Assembly: GCA_013115125.1 (NCBI GenBank)
Contig: JABANN010000063.1
Location: 20,984 to 84,983 of the forward strand
DNA: 64,000 bases
Origin: Perkinsus olseni
Lineage: Eukaryota > Perkinsozoa > Perkinsida
Direction of reading: 5' to 3'
Numbering within the stretch: position 1 is the first letter of the stretch; each line of letters opens with the position of its first letter. Positions 10,531 to 21,349 of this stretch are shown piece by piece. The notes under the pieces were generated by a model that was given only the letters and a program-made list of their open reading frames with translations, did not search any database and was not told where the DNA came from. A program made the position numbers and the translations under genes.

Positions 10531-13500
10531 ATGCTTCATACCCTCATTTTGAGGTGCTCATTCATCGCTTATTGGATGGGTGCTTCATGCCTGGCTGATA
10601 TCGTACCAAACTACAACCCAACCGTGAGCAAGAACAGCAGCAGCCCTCGTGCTCGTGCGGCTACTCTGTCGTTTTCAGCCCCCGACCTTCCCCCGGTCCT
10701 TTGCCGCATCTTTCGTAATGAAACTGCCGTACATCGACCTTAGCATCCAGATGACAGTACGCCCCTATCCCTCCCTCCCCTCCTTGTATTCTGACTTCAC
10801 TCAGGTCCGCCAGCTGATGAAGTCTGGCATACAGCACGTCGGCTACTATGACGGCCTCGAGCAGCACTTCGTCAACCTGGCGACCGACGAGCTGTCAGTG
10901 GGCCCTAGCTCCCCAGCTCTGATCAGCACTTATTATTAGTTACCACTTCGTCTACAACGGCACTAGGCGTACATGCCTGGACGCCACAGAGCGAGGAGAG
11001 TCTCCATCCATGATCAACATCTTCCCCGTCATGGAGGGCTTCGAGTTCGTCGGCCTTCGCAATGTAGATCACCATTCGCGTCCTTCGGCCTTGTTTCGTA
11101 CTGGTCGCTCAGTGATCGCTTCGCTCCGCCTTTTTTCAGGTTCGTGGCCTACAATGTGAACACTGGAAGAAGAACGTTGGCCGTCCGGGGGAGTACGAGG
11201 ACTTCTTCTACGACCCCATGCTGAAGCGGCCAGTATGATAACCCTGCTCCTTGCCACCAACGACGTTTGGTCAGGTGAAATGGTCAATGCATGCCCGCAA
11301 CGAGATCATCAGTGCCCACTTGGACGACTACGTTGTCAACTACCTCAGCGTACACGACTTAGTTGACAACGGCCGTGAAAAGTAACCTCGAAAATTTCGG
11401 CTGCTGCGAGCAGTCCCTTGATGTAGGTTCGCCCCTCCTTCGGAGTGTGACGATCAACGGGCCAGACACAGGAAGGTGAGGGCCACTGAGGCAACCGTGG
11501 TTCATTCTCTCTTTGCAGGCCTATGCAGTTCCAGAGCCTGGACCGCGGCCACGAGATTTGGATTACGGGGACGTATTCAACTACTTCGGACGCAACACTC
11601 GGTCGTCCTTGGGGACACTGAATGACTTTAATACGTTCAAGGCCCTTCATCGTCGATCTTATTCTGATAAGGGTAGGGTGCGGTGCTACCGTCACCCACC
11701 GCAAAATTACTCATGGATGGTCGTCAGACTCTGCGTACGAAACTCGGTTTAAGGCGAACCAGGCCTACATCGACAGGGTCAACAAAGCGAATAACGGAGT
11801 CAGACTTGAGCTCAACAGCTTTGCTGATGGCCTCAACCAGCCGCCGAAAGGTGACACTTATAACCTGCCAGTGCCGCCTTGTGCTGCTCTATCAGTTTAA
11901 TGCGGTAGCTACTTAGCCTGCTAAATTACTAATGCCTTCCTCGTCTCCCTTTTACTGTTTTACAAGCTTGCTTGGTTATAGCCAATCCATCAGCGCTATC
12001 ATCAGTCATCGCTGTCTCAGGCCACAGAGCACGCAACGGGCCGAGGCCTCATAGCCATGCGTCGAAATGGAACCTGTTGCCTGCTGACGTCCCTCTGCCT
12101 GACAGGTATGTGAGCCTTTCGACTCTGAGACAAAGGTTGTTTTCTGCGCTGGATAATGCGCACTTCCGGGCCAAGAATTATTTTTGAGAAATAATGAGAT
12201 CAGCCGAAATCGCCTTTTGCCCCCAACTCACTTTTTGTCGACTGGTACAAGTCGCAAGAAACTAGTGGTGAAACGATCGAGTTCAACGCCGGTGATATTT
12301 ACCAGCTCATTCAGCACTGTCCGTTTAGGTGGGATTGGAGGGACCATGGTGCGAGCCCACCAGTGAAGGTGAGCATAATGCCGAGTGTGGGCGTCGAACC
12401 CGGGTCTTTTCCAGGACCAGGGCACCTGTGGAAGCTGCTGGGCTTTCGCAACCATAGGGGCCATTGAATCGAGGCAGAAGATCGTTAACGGGGCTAGGGA
12501 GAAGCTAGCAGAGCAGTTTTTGCTCGACTGTGAGGTCCCGGCAACTCACCCAGGCCCAGTTCGCTCCTCTCCAGGCACCTGGAACGAGATTAACGGCGCA
12601 TGCTTGGGCGGCAACGCTGACCTCACCGGTACGACACTTCTGAACACTTTCCAGGGCTTTGTCCCACTGGATTCGGAATACGGCAAGTACCTGTCAGCCG
12701 CGTCTTACTGCAAGTAGGCCCACAACCCGCAGCCCGCTGAGCAGCGGGGTGACCACCGCCATACATTATAACGTTATCTGCCGTGCATGCAACGGTTTGC
12801 CTACCCTTTCAGTGATGCATTTCTACCCCACCGTTTGCTGTTAGCATACGACTAGTCATAAGCTTACTCGTTCGGCAAGACTGTGTCATAATGCTCTATC
12901 ACTGGCTGTGATTCACGGGACCCACTTCGCCTGGTTGGAGTGAACGATGGATTTCCCGCAGGCACATCCGCTCCATGGCCGGAATACAGATTGATGGTTG
13001 GGTGCAGCTACCTACCGGAGCTGACGAGGATATCATCAAGAGGGCTCTCGTTAACAACGGTCTGCTCGCTATCTCGTTCTTGGTCACTGACCAGGTAGGG
13101 TGAGTCCCTGCTACCCTTGTCCAGCAGTCCTGCATCTCAGACGACCTTCTACCGCAGTGGCGTCATCAACGATCCGACTTGCAAGGACGTGCAGAATACT
13201 GACCACGCGGTGAGCTCTCTCTCCGCATCTTTCTCGTGGAGAGATCGTGTTATGCGAAACTATTCCGTTCACTAGCTTCGGTTTAGGTCAACTTGGTCGG
13301 CTACGGCACAGACCCGTCCTCTGGACTGGACTACTGGTTACTGCGTAACAGTTGGAGCACCAACTGGGGTGATGAAGGATATTTCAAGGTGGGACGGTCT
13401 CGTCGGGTTGAAGTCATCGATGTGTTTCAGATTGTTCGCGGCGAGAGAGATTGCGGCATATCTTTGGATGTGTCTTATCCAGTCATTCGCCGTGATGCTG

Positions 13501-13607
13501 AGAACTCAACCTCATTCTACCAGTCACCTCACGCTGCCCATATGATTTACCACGGACCTGAAATCAGTAGGTTTGATAGCAGCGCACCGAGTTGGGCGCT
13601 TCGGTAA
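10531..13607 (+). CDS. papain-family (C1A) cysteine protease, counting-factor-associated-protein-D-like
   Basis: Secreted or lysosomal protease. Exon 1 (10531-10623) is a signal peptide. Exons 10679-10756, 10805-10893, 10940-11063, 11140-11232 and 11275-~11381 encode the N-terminal domain of the cfaD group ([48 protein letters not shown]). An I29 inhibitor propeptide follows (11519-11672, 11728-11850: [25 protein letters not shown]). The protease comes next (12021-12105, 12329-12368, 12415 onward): [27 protein letters not shown] with the catalytic Cys, C-x-GG in the S2 region, the active-site His in NTDHAVN, and the Asn in [14 protein letters not shown]. All catalytic residues are present. 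Junctions around 11381-11519 and 12700-13150 are uncertain. A 3' extension to 13607 follows the usual end of the domain. Confidence 0.88.
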
Positions 13608-14169
13608 TCTCTAAGTGTAGCCCTAGCGTATGGAGGAACGATGATATGCTAGGGTTACGATAAACTACTATCGTGTTGAATAGTGTTTGAGCGACATTGT
13701 GTACTTGGCCGCGCATTGAGGTATCAGAGGGTATCCGTCCTATCAATGCAGGTTCTGCTACCACCCTTAAAGACGGCGAAGCAAGTAAAGATGCTGTTGT
13801 GCTCATGTGAGCCTTCAAGGGGAGTCCCTTTAGGGGACTGTGTTATTGTCTATGGTGAACAGTTAGATATGACTTGTTATCTTTCGCTTGCAGTACTTCC
13901 AATTGTACATGCAAGCGCATTGCAGCGGGCGTTATGCATGTCGTCTGTGCCGGACGATTTAGATATGGTGGAGTATAAATGCTGCTTTTTATCCATATGA
14001 AATTGTCATTCAATTCTGCTACCGTTCATATCAGAGCGGATTTCTGGTTTAAGAGCGTCTCGTTTTGCCACGACGGAGTTGTCGCGTTATCTTCGAGCGT
14101 GCGGGATGAGACTGCTGGCTATGAGGTGACCGAGGACTCATCCGTACTGAGCAGCTTACTTCGTAGCAA
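13608..14169. other. spacer upstream of tRNA-Ala
   Basis: No supported exon or conserved motif. Short open frames here have no recognisable composition. Confidence 0.4.
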
Positions 14170-14241
14170 GGGCGTGTGGTGTAGTGGTATCACGTCTGCT
14201 TTGCATGCAGAAGGCCCCGGGTTCAAACCCCGGCACGTCCA
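14170..14241 (+). tRNA. tRNA-Ala (TGC)
   Basis: 72 nt with fully paired anticodon stem TCTGC/GCAGA, loop TTTGCAT, variable AGGCC, T arm CCGGG-TTCAAAC-CCCGG and discriminator A. It is nearly identical to the antisense copy at 8.5 kb. No intron is seen. Confidence 0.95.
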
Positions 14242-14861
14242 TTACAAGGTAGTCAGTCCGGTATTTCGATTGGAGAATCAGCCGTGATGATTCGTTAGGG
14301 GGACCCAACCATGGCTGTGAAGTTTGGGTGGCAGCCGTAGAATCCGAACCTCTGGTGTCGGCGGGAGCGATCAAAAACGGAAGTAAATTACCTATACATA
14401 CGTATTACTGGAACTACTGGAACCATGATTCATGGTCCATGAACTACTGGTTGCAGCGTACTAAACACATAACCACTACGACTCCCGAGAATACATCTCT
14501 TAGGACGTAAGCTCATGTTATTCTCAGCTTTGTCGGCCGAACCGGCGAAAAGCCTTTTCACTATAATTATATTGACTCCCTCGCACAACAACTAGGAGAA
14601 CACGACACATGAGGAATATCCCCTTGATAACACTTCTAACGGAGAATAGTGCTTTTTGCTTAGCTGAAGTACTTCTAGTATTGAACAGTACCACAGCACT
14701 CGATCATGTATATGCTCAAATGCGATACAAAAAAAAAGAGTCCACACAGTGGCCGATGGACTCTTTCTCGACTTAACGTTAGAAGTACTGCATGTACCAT
14801 CGCAGAATCAGATGTGATCCGCAAAATTTGGGATGTACATGAGCGGGAAGAGACCACCACA
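14242..14861. other. spacer between tRNA-Ala and the dehydrogenase pair
   Basis: No gene found. It includes a 15-nt perfect palindrome (ACCATGA/TCATGGT) near 14424 and an A-run at about 14730, probably in the 3' region of the minus-strand dehydrogenase. Confidence 0.35.
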
Positions 14862-15884
14862 CTAAAGGTGGTCGTCGCTCTTGACTCGGGCATCATCCAA
14901 GTTCTTCATTGCTTCTTCCCAGGCGCGAGGCTCGACCTTATCAGAGAGTATCTTGGTAGCTTGTTCCCAAACATAACCCCAGGCCTTGGGATCGCGGGCT
15001 CGGTATCCAACCTTAGTCCTTAGGTGTTTAGCATCCGGTCCCAGAGCCCACTTGAACTTTTTGTAGGGGTAGAGCATAAATCTAGGAACCACCAGATCAG
15101 TCATGATGGCAACGAAGGAACCACATCGCTGAACCACGGGGTAAGGCGACAGGTACTTATCAGCTAGGGGGTCGTTGCAAGCGACGATGGTAGTCTGAGC
15201 TCCCTCACGGGCAGTCAGGAAGGCAGTGGCGGACAGGCACCTTAAGAACCTCGACCTCTCTCGCCAGATGTCGCTATCAACACCACCGGGATTGGCAGCA
15301 ACGGTCCTCAGGCCAGTCAAACGAGCGAGCTCGAATGCGAAGACCGTCATTGAGTATTTGCTGCCGTAGTAAACCTGTTCTTTAGTGTAACCCTCCGGCT
15401 TGCCCATATGCTCACCGAGGCTGTAGGGGTCTACCAACCTGTGAGACACCGATGATAACATGATAACTGCCGAGTTCTCGGGGACTCGAATGACCGGCAG
15501 TAGCAGTAAAGTCAACAGGAAGTGAGACAAGAAGTTACTTTGCCAAGTCTCATCCAATCCGTTGACAGTCGGGGTCTTCGTACGAATATACACACCAGCG
15601 TTGAGGACCAACCTGTCCAACCGGTCATAACGCTGCTTGAAGTCATTGGCGAACTTCACAACGGAGTCGAAGTTGGCAAGGTCACACTCCATGACTTCAG
15701 CCTCATCACCGAGTACTCGACGACCCTTCTCGACGTTACGGACGGCGGCAACAACATGCCAACCATCTTGCATCAGGGCCTTGGCAGCTTCCATACCAAC
15801 ACCAGCAGAGGCACCAGTGATGAGAATGGTACCGCGCGGGAAGGCCTTCTCAGAGTCGACAGTAGGGGATGCGTCGTTAGGCAT
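14862..15884 (-). CDS. short-chain dehydrogenase/reductase, protochlorophyllide-reductase-like, copy 1
   Basis: A single open exon. ATG 15884 (MPNDASPTVD) gives 340 residues, the same length as copy 2. Rossmann nucleotide-binding motif TGASAGVG near residue 25, a DL pair (ECDLANFDSV), LNAGV (NAG motif), catalytic Ser in MLSSVSH and Y-x-x-x-K in VYYGSKYS. The order and the long insertion before the Tyr (DPYSLGEHMGKPEGYTKE) resemble light-dependent protochlorophyllide oxidoreductase and retinol-dehydrogenase-like SDRs. The substrate cannot be told from sequence. A longer in-frame extension to 16025 exists, but it does not match copy 2, so I prefer 15884. Confidence 0.88.
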   Translation of the reverse strand: MPNDASPTVDSEKAFPRGTILITGASAGVGMEAAKALMQDGWHVVAAVRNVEKGRRVLGDEAEVMECDLANFDSVVKFANDFKQRYDRLDRLVLNAGVYIRTKTPTVNGLDETWQSNFLSHFLLTLLLLPVIRVPENSAVIMLSSVSHRLVDPYSLGEHMGKPEGYTKEQVYYGSKYSMTVFAFELARLTGLRTVAANPGGVDSDIWRERSRFLRCLSATAFLTAREGAQTTIVACNDPLADKYLSPYPVVQRCGSFVAIMTDLVVPRFMLYPYKKFKWALGPDAKHLRTKVGYRARDPKAWGYVWEQATKILSDKVEPRAWEEAMKNLDDARVKSDDHL

Positions 15885-16573
15885 TGCAAAGGGATTACAA
15901 GGAGCCGAATGAACTAAAATTAGGGAGTACGGTGCATTGCTCTTACATGCCCCGAAAACGAGTCCTAGTAGAAAACGTTCGACATCAGGGAAGGTGAACC
16001 ACTCGTCGAGTACCTCAAGCAGCACTAACTAATTTCTCGCTCGCCAGTAACTGCCAAGCATTGTGTTTCGAGCAAGAGCATATGTCCTAATAATCAGTAC
16101 GGCATTTGTCGGAAAACCCTAGTGGCAGCCTAGATTCCTGGCATGCCGAATGCAGCTTCTACGAGTAAGGTTCTCAGTGGCGCGAAACGAATCGGGGAGC
16201 GATGCTCGACTCCAGACGAGAGATTAGGGGGAAAACCACTGCGGAGACAACTTCTCTCCTGCCCGGGAACAAATCCGTATCCAAGGCTGACCCTGGCATG
16301 ATTAGAACAGAATGCTCAGCTGCGTTTTGAATAGCACTTCTGAATGGGAACAGTGCTGATTCGAGCGCTGCAAGTACCGCTCCTCCTGAGCAGTACCGCA
16401 CGGGTTGGAATAGACGGTAAAGGATACAGATAGATGAGATCCAACTTGGCCACTAGAGAGCCTATTTACTACACAATGCTTCCCCCTCTGATGAGATAAA
16501 GTCAGATAAAATGGAGACAACAGACGATACCGCTGGAAATTTCAACGTATTTGAGAATGGCTGGCGGTGCAGC
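15885..16573. other. spacer between the two dehydrogenase copies
   Basis: About 690 bp with no supported exon. It must contain the promoter of copy 1 and the 3' end of copy 2. Unlike the coding parts, it shows no obvious similarity to the region upstream of copy 2, so duplication was confined to, or conserved only in, the genes. Confidence 0.4.
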
Positions 16574-17596
16574 TTATGATTGATCATGGACGACTTTGGC
16601 GTCTGCCAAGTTCTTCATCGCTTCTTCCCAGACGCTCGGCTCGATCTTCTTAGAGAGAATCTTGGTAGCTTGCTCCCAGACATAACCCCAGGCCTTGGGA
16701 TCGCGGGCACGATAACCGACTTCGGTCCTCAGGTGTTTCGCATCCGGGCCCAGAGCCCACTTGAACTTCTTGTAAAAATAAAGCATGAATCTGGGAACCA
16801 TTAGGTCAGTCATGATAGCAACAAAAGAACCGCAGCACTGACACACGGGGTAAGGCGACAGGTACTTATCAGCTAGGGGGTCGTTGCACGCGACGATGGT
16901 AGTCTGGGCTCCCTCACGGGCAGTCAGGAAGGCCGTGGCGGACAGGCACCTCAGGAACAGAGACCTCTCCCTCCAGATGTCGCTATCAACACCACCGGGA
17001 TTGGCAGCAACGGTCCTCAGGCCGGTCAAACGAGCGAGCTCGAATGCGAAGACCGCCATTGAGTATTTGCTGCCGTAGTAGACCTGTTCTTTAGTGTAAC
17101 CTTCTGGCTTGCCCATGTGCTCACCGAGGCTGTAGGGGTCTACCAACCTGTGAGATACCGATGATAACATGATAACAGCCGAGTTCTCGGGGACTCGAAT
17201 GACAGGTAGCAGCAGTAAAGTCAACAGGAAGTGAGACAAGAAGTTACTTTGCCAAGTCTCGTCCAATCCGTTGACAGTCGGGGTCTTCGTACGAATATAC
17301 ACACCAGCGTTGAGGACCAACCTGTCCAACCGGTCATAACGCTGCTTGAAGTCATTGGCGAACTTCACAACAGAGTCGAAGTTGGCAAGGTCACACTCCA
17401 TGACCTCAGCTTGATCACCGAGTACTCGACGACCCTTCTCGACGTTACGGACGGCGGCAACAACATGCCAACCATCTTGCATCAGGGCCTTGGCAGCTTC
17501 CATACCAACACCAGCAGAGGCACCAGTGATGAGAATGGTACCGCGTGGAGAGGCTCCGTCTGCGACAACAGTGGTGGAAGCCGTAGTTGCAGCCAT
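16574..17596 (-). CDS. short-chain dehydrogenase/reductase, protochlorophyllide-reductase-like, copy 2
   Basis: Tandem paralogue of the gene at 14.9 kb in the same orientation, again 340 residues from ATG 17596 (MAATTASTTV). A second ATG three codons upstream is possible. TGASAGVG, LNAGV, SSVSH and YYGSKYS are all kept. The copies differ mainly in the first 15 residues and near the C-terminus (KILSKKIEPSVWEE against KILSDKVEPRAWEE). High DNA similarity through the middle points to a recent duplication or gene conversion. Confidence 0.88.
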   Translation of the reverse strand: MAATTASTTVVADGASPRGTILITGASAGVGMEAAKALMQDGWHVVAAVRNVEKGRRVLGDQAEVMECDLANFDSVVKFANDFKQRYDRLDRLVLNAGVYIRTKTPTVNGLDETWQSNFLSHFLLTLLLLPVIRVPENSAVIMLSSVSHRLVDPYSLGEHMGKPEGYTKEQVYYGSKYSMAVFAFELARLTGLRTVAANPGGVDSDIWRERSLFLRCLSATAFLTAREGAQTTIVACNDPLADKYLSPYPVCQCCGSFVAIMTDLMVPRFMLYFYKKFKWALGPDAKHLRTEVGYRARDPKAWGYVWEQATKILSKKIEPSVWEEAMKNLADAKVVHDQS

Positions 17597-18487
17597 TAAC
17601 AACAAAAGATACTTACGAGATCACGATGACTAAAGCCACGTTGGAAGAAGAAGACCGTTCACTCATTAATTCCGGGCCGAATTTGTGATCAGACAACAGC
17701 GCAGTTTCGAGAGGATCGTGACACTAGCCAACCAAGTGCTGCAAAAGATACGCTTCTTCGGGTGACCCATCACTAGCGTAAACATGTTCCTCTACAAGAT
17801 GAGATACACGAGAAAGAACATAAACCTTCACATGGCAGAACGAGTCATGAGGCCCACTGCGCAGGCGGGCACAAGCTCCGGACCTGCCTCCGGAATAAAA
17901 TCGTTATTGCCGACGGACACGTAGTGCTCAGCACCAAGTGCTGTTGCTCAAACTTTTGGAAATTACACACATTCGTCACGGCCAGATGGCAAGACAGTTA
18001 TACGTCTATCCGTAACGAAGAAGATGCCGCATGCAAAAGTGAGGCCACTATGCCACGCGGGGCACGAACGGCAATCGAACGATTTAAGGAGGCCTTAGAT
18101 CGACTGCTCCGATACTGGCTTAGTCTTCAATAAGGACTAAGCAAGTATCCCATAGCTCACGCTGGCCCCGGGTGCTGCTGCCATGCGGTGTAGAAGCTCC
18201 ATCTTTTTGTGCTACATAATCTTCATGTATGAGCAAACGATAGCACGTGCGTCTCGTTTCGCAAAGTATCGATCAGAATGGCGTGCGCGATATTTTCGAC
18301 TACGCCGAAGTTAGTAACATTGCGGAGCTGCGTTGATGAGAAGGAAGTTCTTCGTCACGTTGGGAACGCACTCGGTCGTCCCTTGTAAAGTCTACCTTCG
18401 ATACCCCATTGACAAGATCTTGGTCTCATGGTCAAATCGTTAAGCCGATCATAATTACCTTATTAGTTCCTTTTCGCTGCTTTTCTG
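17597..18487. promoter_or_regulatory. divergent intergenic region between dehydrogenase and phosphate carrier
   Basis: About 890 bp between a minus-strand and a plus-strand start codon, so both promoters should lie here. I see no clear TATA box, repeat or exon. Confidence 0.4.
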
Positions 18488-19459
18488 ATGTCCTCCTCCA
18501 CCACTACTCCCGCTAAGAAGTGGAATTCTCGTTTCGCTGGTGCCGTTCCCCACACCAACGACTACTATTTAAAATGCCTCGCCGGTGGTGCTCTGGCCTG
18601 CGGAACGACTCACACTCTGATGACCCCGGTTGATGTCGTCAAAGTGAACATGCAAGTAAACCCTTCCAAGTACCGCAGTCTGTTGTCTGGCCTCGGTACT
18701 CTCACCGCCGAGGAAGGCGTCCGCGCGGGAGCCCTAAAGGGTGCTGCCCCTACTTGCATCGGGTACAGTTTCCAAGGTATGTTCAAATTTGGCTTGAACG
18801 AAGTCTTCAAGGACCAGTACAGCACCCTAGTCGGAGAAGAGAACTCTATCAAGTACCGCGGTCTCGTCTGGGCTGCTGCCGCTGCCAGTGCCGAGTTCTT
18901 CGCGGACGTCTTCCTTTGTCCCTGGGAGATGATCAAGGTCAAGATGCAGGCCTCTCCTACCGGTACCTTCCCTCTAGGTCTTCGGGGTGCTTGGAAGGAG
19001 ATGGCCGCCAACAAGGGCGTCACCGGCTTCCCCATGGGCTCCCTCGTTCCTCTGTGGTACCGTCAAATTCCGTACACTGTAGTCAAGTTTGTCGGCTTCG
19101 AGTACACCGTTGAGCAGATGTACAAGCATATCTTTACGCGCCCGAAAGATTCCTACTCGAAGGCCACACAGCTTGGCATCACCTTTGCTTCGGGTTACAT
19201 TGCCGGTATCGCCTGCGCCATTGTCTCGCAGCCCGCTGACAACTTGGTCTCGCAAATGGCCAAGGCCGAGAACCAGTCTAAGACGTTCATGGAGATGGCC
19301 AAAGCCCAGGGTGTGAAGAATCTCTTCCTTGCTGGTCTTGGTCCCCGAATCGTTATGATCGGTACTCTCACCGGCCTCCAGTGGTGGATCTACGACACCT
19401 GGAAGTCGGCCATGGGTTTCGGTACGTCTGGCGGCGCTGCTGTGAAAAAACAGAACTGA
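18488..19459 (+). CDS. mitochondrial phosphate carrier, copy 1
   Basis: An intronless gene of 323 residues. SLC25 family: three repeats of about 100 residues. The first and second carry the signature Pro-x-[DE]-x-x-[KR] (TPVDVVKVNMQ, CPWEMIKVKMQ). The third has the variant PADNLVSQMA. The N-terminal block YYLKCLAGGALACGTTHTLMTPVDVVKVNMQ is split here by the family pattern of SLC25A3 (GG, GTTH, PxDxVK). It imports inorganic phosphate with H+ across the inner mitochondrial membrane for ATP synthesis. ATG 18488 follows a pyrimidine-rich leader. It is followed 550 bp later by a close paralogue in the same orientation. Confidence 0.93.
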   Translation: MSSSTTTPAKKWNSRFAGAVPHTNDYYLKCLAGGALACGTTHTLMTPVDVVKVNMQVNPSKYRSLLSGLGTLTAEEGVRAGALKGAAPTCIGYSFQGMFKFGLNEVFKDQYSTLVGEENSIKYRGLVWAAAAASAEFFADVFLCPWEMIKVKMQASPTGTFPLGLRGAWKEMAANKGVTGFPMGSLVPLWYRQIPYTVVKFVGFEYTVEQMYKHIFTRPKDSYSKATQLGITFASGYIAGIACAIVSQPADNLVSQMAKAENQSKTFMEMAKAQGVKNLFLAGLGPRIVMIGTLTGLQWWIYDTWKSAMGFGTSGGAAVKKQN

Positions 19460-20008
19460 ACTGTTCATGGCGGTTGATCACCGTAATGCCTGATAAGTTC
19501 AGTTGCCCTTCTGTTGTTCATACGTGTTCCTTAGTTGCTATTCTACGTTGCATCACGTCCTTCAAGTTTTGAGTTGCTCTAGTGGGGACTGGGGTTGCGT
19601 CGGCCTCCTAACGACATCTTTGTAGGTAGCCGGGGTCTTAGCGAAGACGCGTTCGACTGCAGTGGAGACTTTGGGGAGTCTTCTGGCAGAGTTGTTTGAG
19701 TACTGTTTTCAGAAGTGTTAGTCAGTATGTAGCTATGAGGAGTCAGCACACAATGTAAGGATACTAGCTTCAGTTACAGCTCAAAATTTCTGGAGCAAAT
19801 CTCTCCTTGAATTTTCGCTAGAATCACAATGGACGATGGCGACAGATTCTGTTTTCTTTAACATTCGGCCGTTGATGTTATGAGATGTATTAGGGTTTAT
19901 TGCTAATTTTGTGTCGTTTATCTTTGCGCTCTCGAAAAGAATCGAGATTTTATTTAAGTATGTTTTCATGGGAATTTTCTTCTAGTCTTGCTATTTGTTC
20001 CTTTTCTT
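19460..20008. other. spacer between the phosphate carrier copies
   Basis: A 3' region and a promoter are expected here. I find no exon, and the sequence becomes AT-rich toward the second gene. Confidence 0.4.
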
Positions 20009-21022
20009 ATGTCTACAACGTCTTCCGTTGCAGCTGCCAATTCCCTGACGGCAGCGACCAATCCACCTAAGTGGAATTCTCGTTATGCTGGTTCCGTTCC
20101 TCACACGCTTGACTACTACTGGAAGTGCCTTCTTGGCGGTGCCGTTGCCTGCGGTACCACGCACACCTCTATGTGTCCGGTTGATGTTGTTAAGGTTAAC
20201 ATGCAGATCGACCCGACCAAGTACACGAGCCTTTATCAAGGCTGGAAGTCCATACTCCACGAAGAGGGCTTGAAGGGCGTCACCAAGGGCTGGTCCGCTA
20301 CTTGCGTGGGTTACACCTTCCAGGGCATGTTCAAGTTTGGCTTGAACGAAGTCTTCAAGGATATCTACAACAACATGGTTGGCGAGGAGAACTCCGTCAA
20401 GTACCGTGGGTGGATTTGGGCCGCTTCAGGCGGCAGTGCCGAGTTCTTCGCTGATCTGGCCCTTACCCCATGGGAGATGATCAAGGTGAAGATGCAGTGC
20501 TCGCCTACTGGCACCTTCCCTCTCAAACTGAAGGATGCTTGGCACGAGATGGCCGCCCACAAGATGGGGACCGGTTTCCCTTATGGTTCCTTGAAGCCCG
20601 TCTGGTACAGGCAAATCCCCTACACCATCGTCAAATTTGTCGGCTTCGAGTTCGCGGCTGAGCAGTTCTACAAGTACGTCTTCACCCGCCCGAAGGAAAC
20701 CTACTCCAAGGCCACGCAGCTCGGCATCACCTTCCTTTCCGGCTACGTTGCTGGTATCGGATGCGCCCTTGTTTCCCAGCCTGCCGATAATTTGGTCTCG
20801 CAAATGGCCAAACCCGAGAACTTCGGCAAGTCCTTTATGGAGATGGCCAAGCAAGAGGGTATCAAGAACCTCTTCCTCGCTGGTCTTGGACCTAGGATTC
20901 TCATGGTTGGTACCCTCACTGCCCTCCAGTGGTGGATCTTCGATGCCTGGAAGACTGCAATGGGCTTGGGTACTTCAGGTGGTGGAGCTGTCAAGAAGAC
21001 TGATAAGGCCAAGACACAGTGA
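20009..21022 (+). CDS. mitochondrial phosphate carrier, copy 2
   Basis: Intronless, 337 residues from ATG 20009 (MSTTSSVAAA). SLC25 signatures are CPVDVVKVNMQ, TPWEMIKVKMQ and QPADNLVSQMA. It is very similar to copy 1 from KWNSRYAGSVPHT to TSGGGAVKK, with a longer Ala/Ser/Thr-rich N-terminus and a Lys-rich C-terminal tail. Both copies keep the matrix-network Asp/Glu and Lys residues in repeats 1 and 2. Duplication may raise expression or give stage-specific forms (inference). Confidence 0.93.
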   Translation: MSTTSSVAAANSLTAATNPPKWNSRYAGSVPHTLDYYWKCLLGGAVACGTTHTSMCPVDVVKVNMQIDPTKYTSLYQGWKSILHEEGLKGVTKGWSATCVGYTFQGMFKFGLNEVFKDIYNNMVGEENSVKYRGWIWAASGGSAEFFADLALTPWEMIKVKMQCSPTGTFPLKLKDAWHEMAAHKMGTGFPYGSLKPVWYRQIPYTIVKFVGFEFAAEQFYKYVFTRPKETYSKATQLGITFLSGYVAGIGCALVSQPADNLVSQMAKPENFGKSFMEMAKQEGIKNLFLAGLGPRILMVGTLTALQWWIFDAWKTAMGLGTSGGGAVKKTDKAKTQ

Positions 21023-21349
21023 TCAACTACTGTCACTTAGTGATTTTGTTAAGGATAATTTTCTATCGAGTGCACTGAACCGTTGTTTGCGTTGTGATTA
21101 TAAAAGATATCTTTCGGCGGTAGGGTTGTTGGTAGTAGTATGACTGGGGACCATCCTCGGTCGGCATTGACGCAGCCGTTGCGGCCGCCAAGTTCCGGTA
21201 GTAGGGGGGAGTTGATGAAAGCTCGGTGAGAGCACTACGTCCGTGCGGTTGGACTGGAACGTGCCCGGCTCGAGAGAGGGCCATCGGGATTGATGGGCTG
21301 GAGTACTTAATCGTTGATTGTGGTAGGTAATAATCCGGTGCCCCCTCCC

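Noticed and set aside
15522-17599. Open frames on + opposite the dehydrogenases
   Set aside because: They mirror each other in both gene copies because the coding strands are alike. No independent features.
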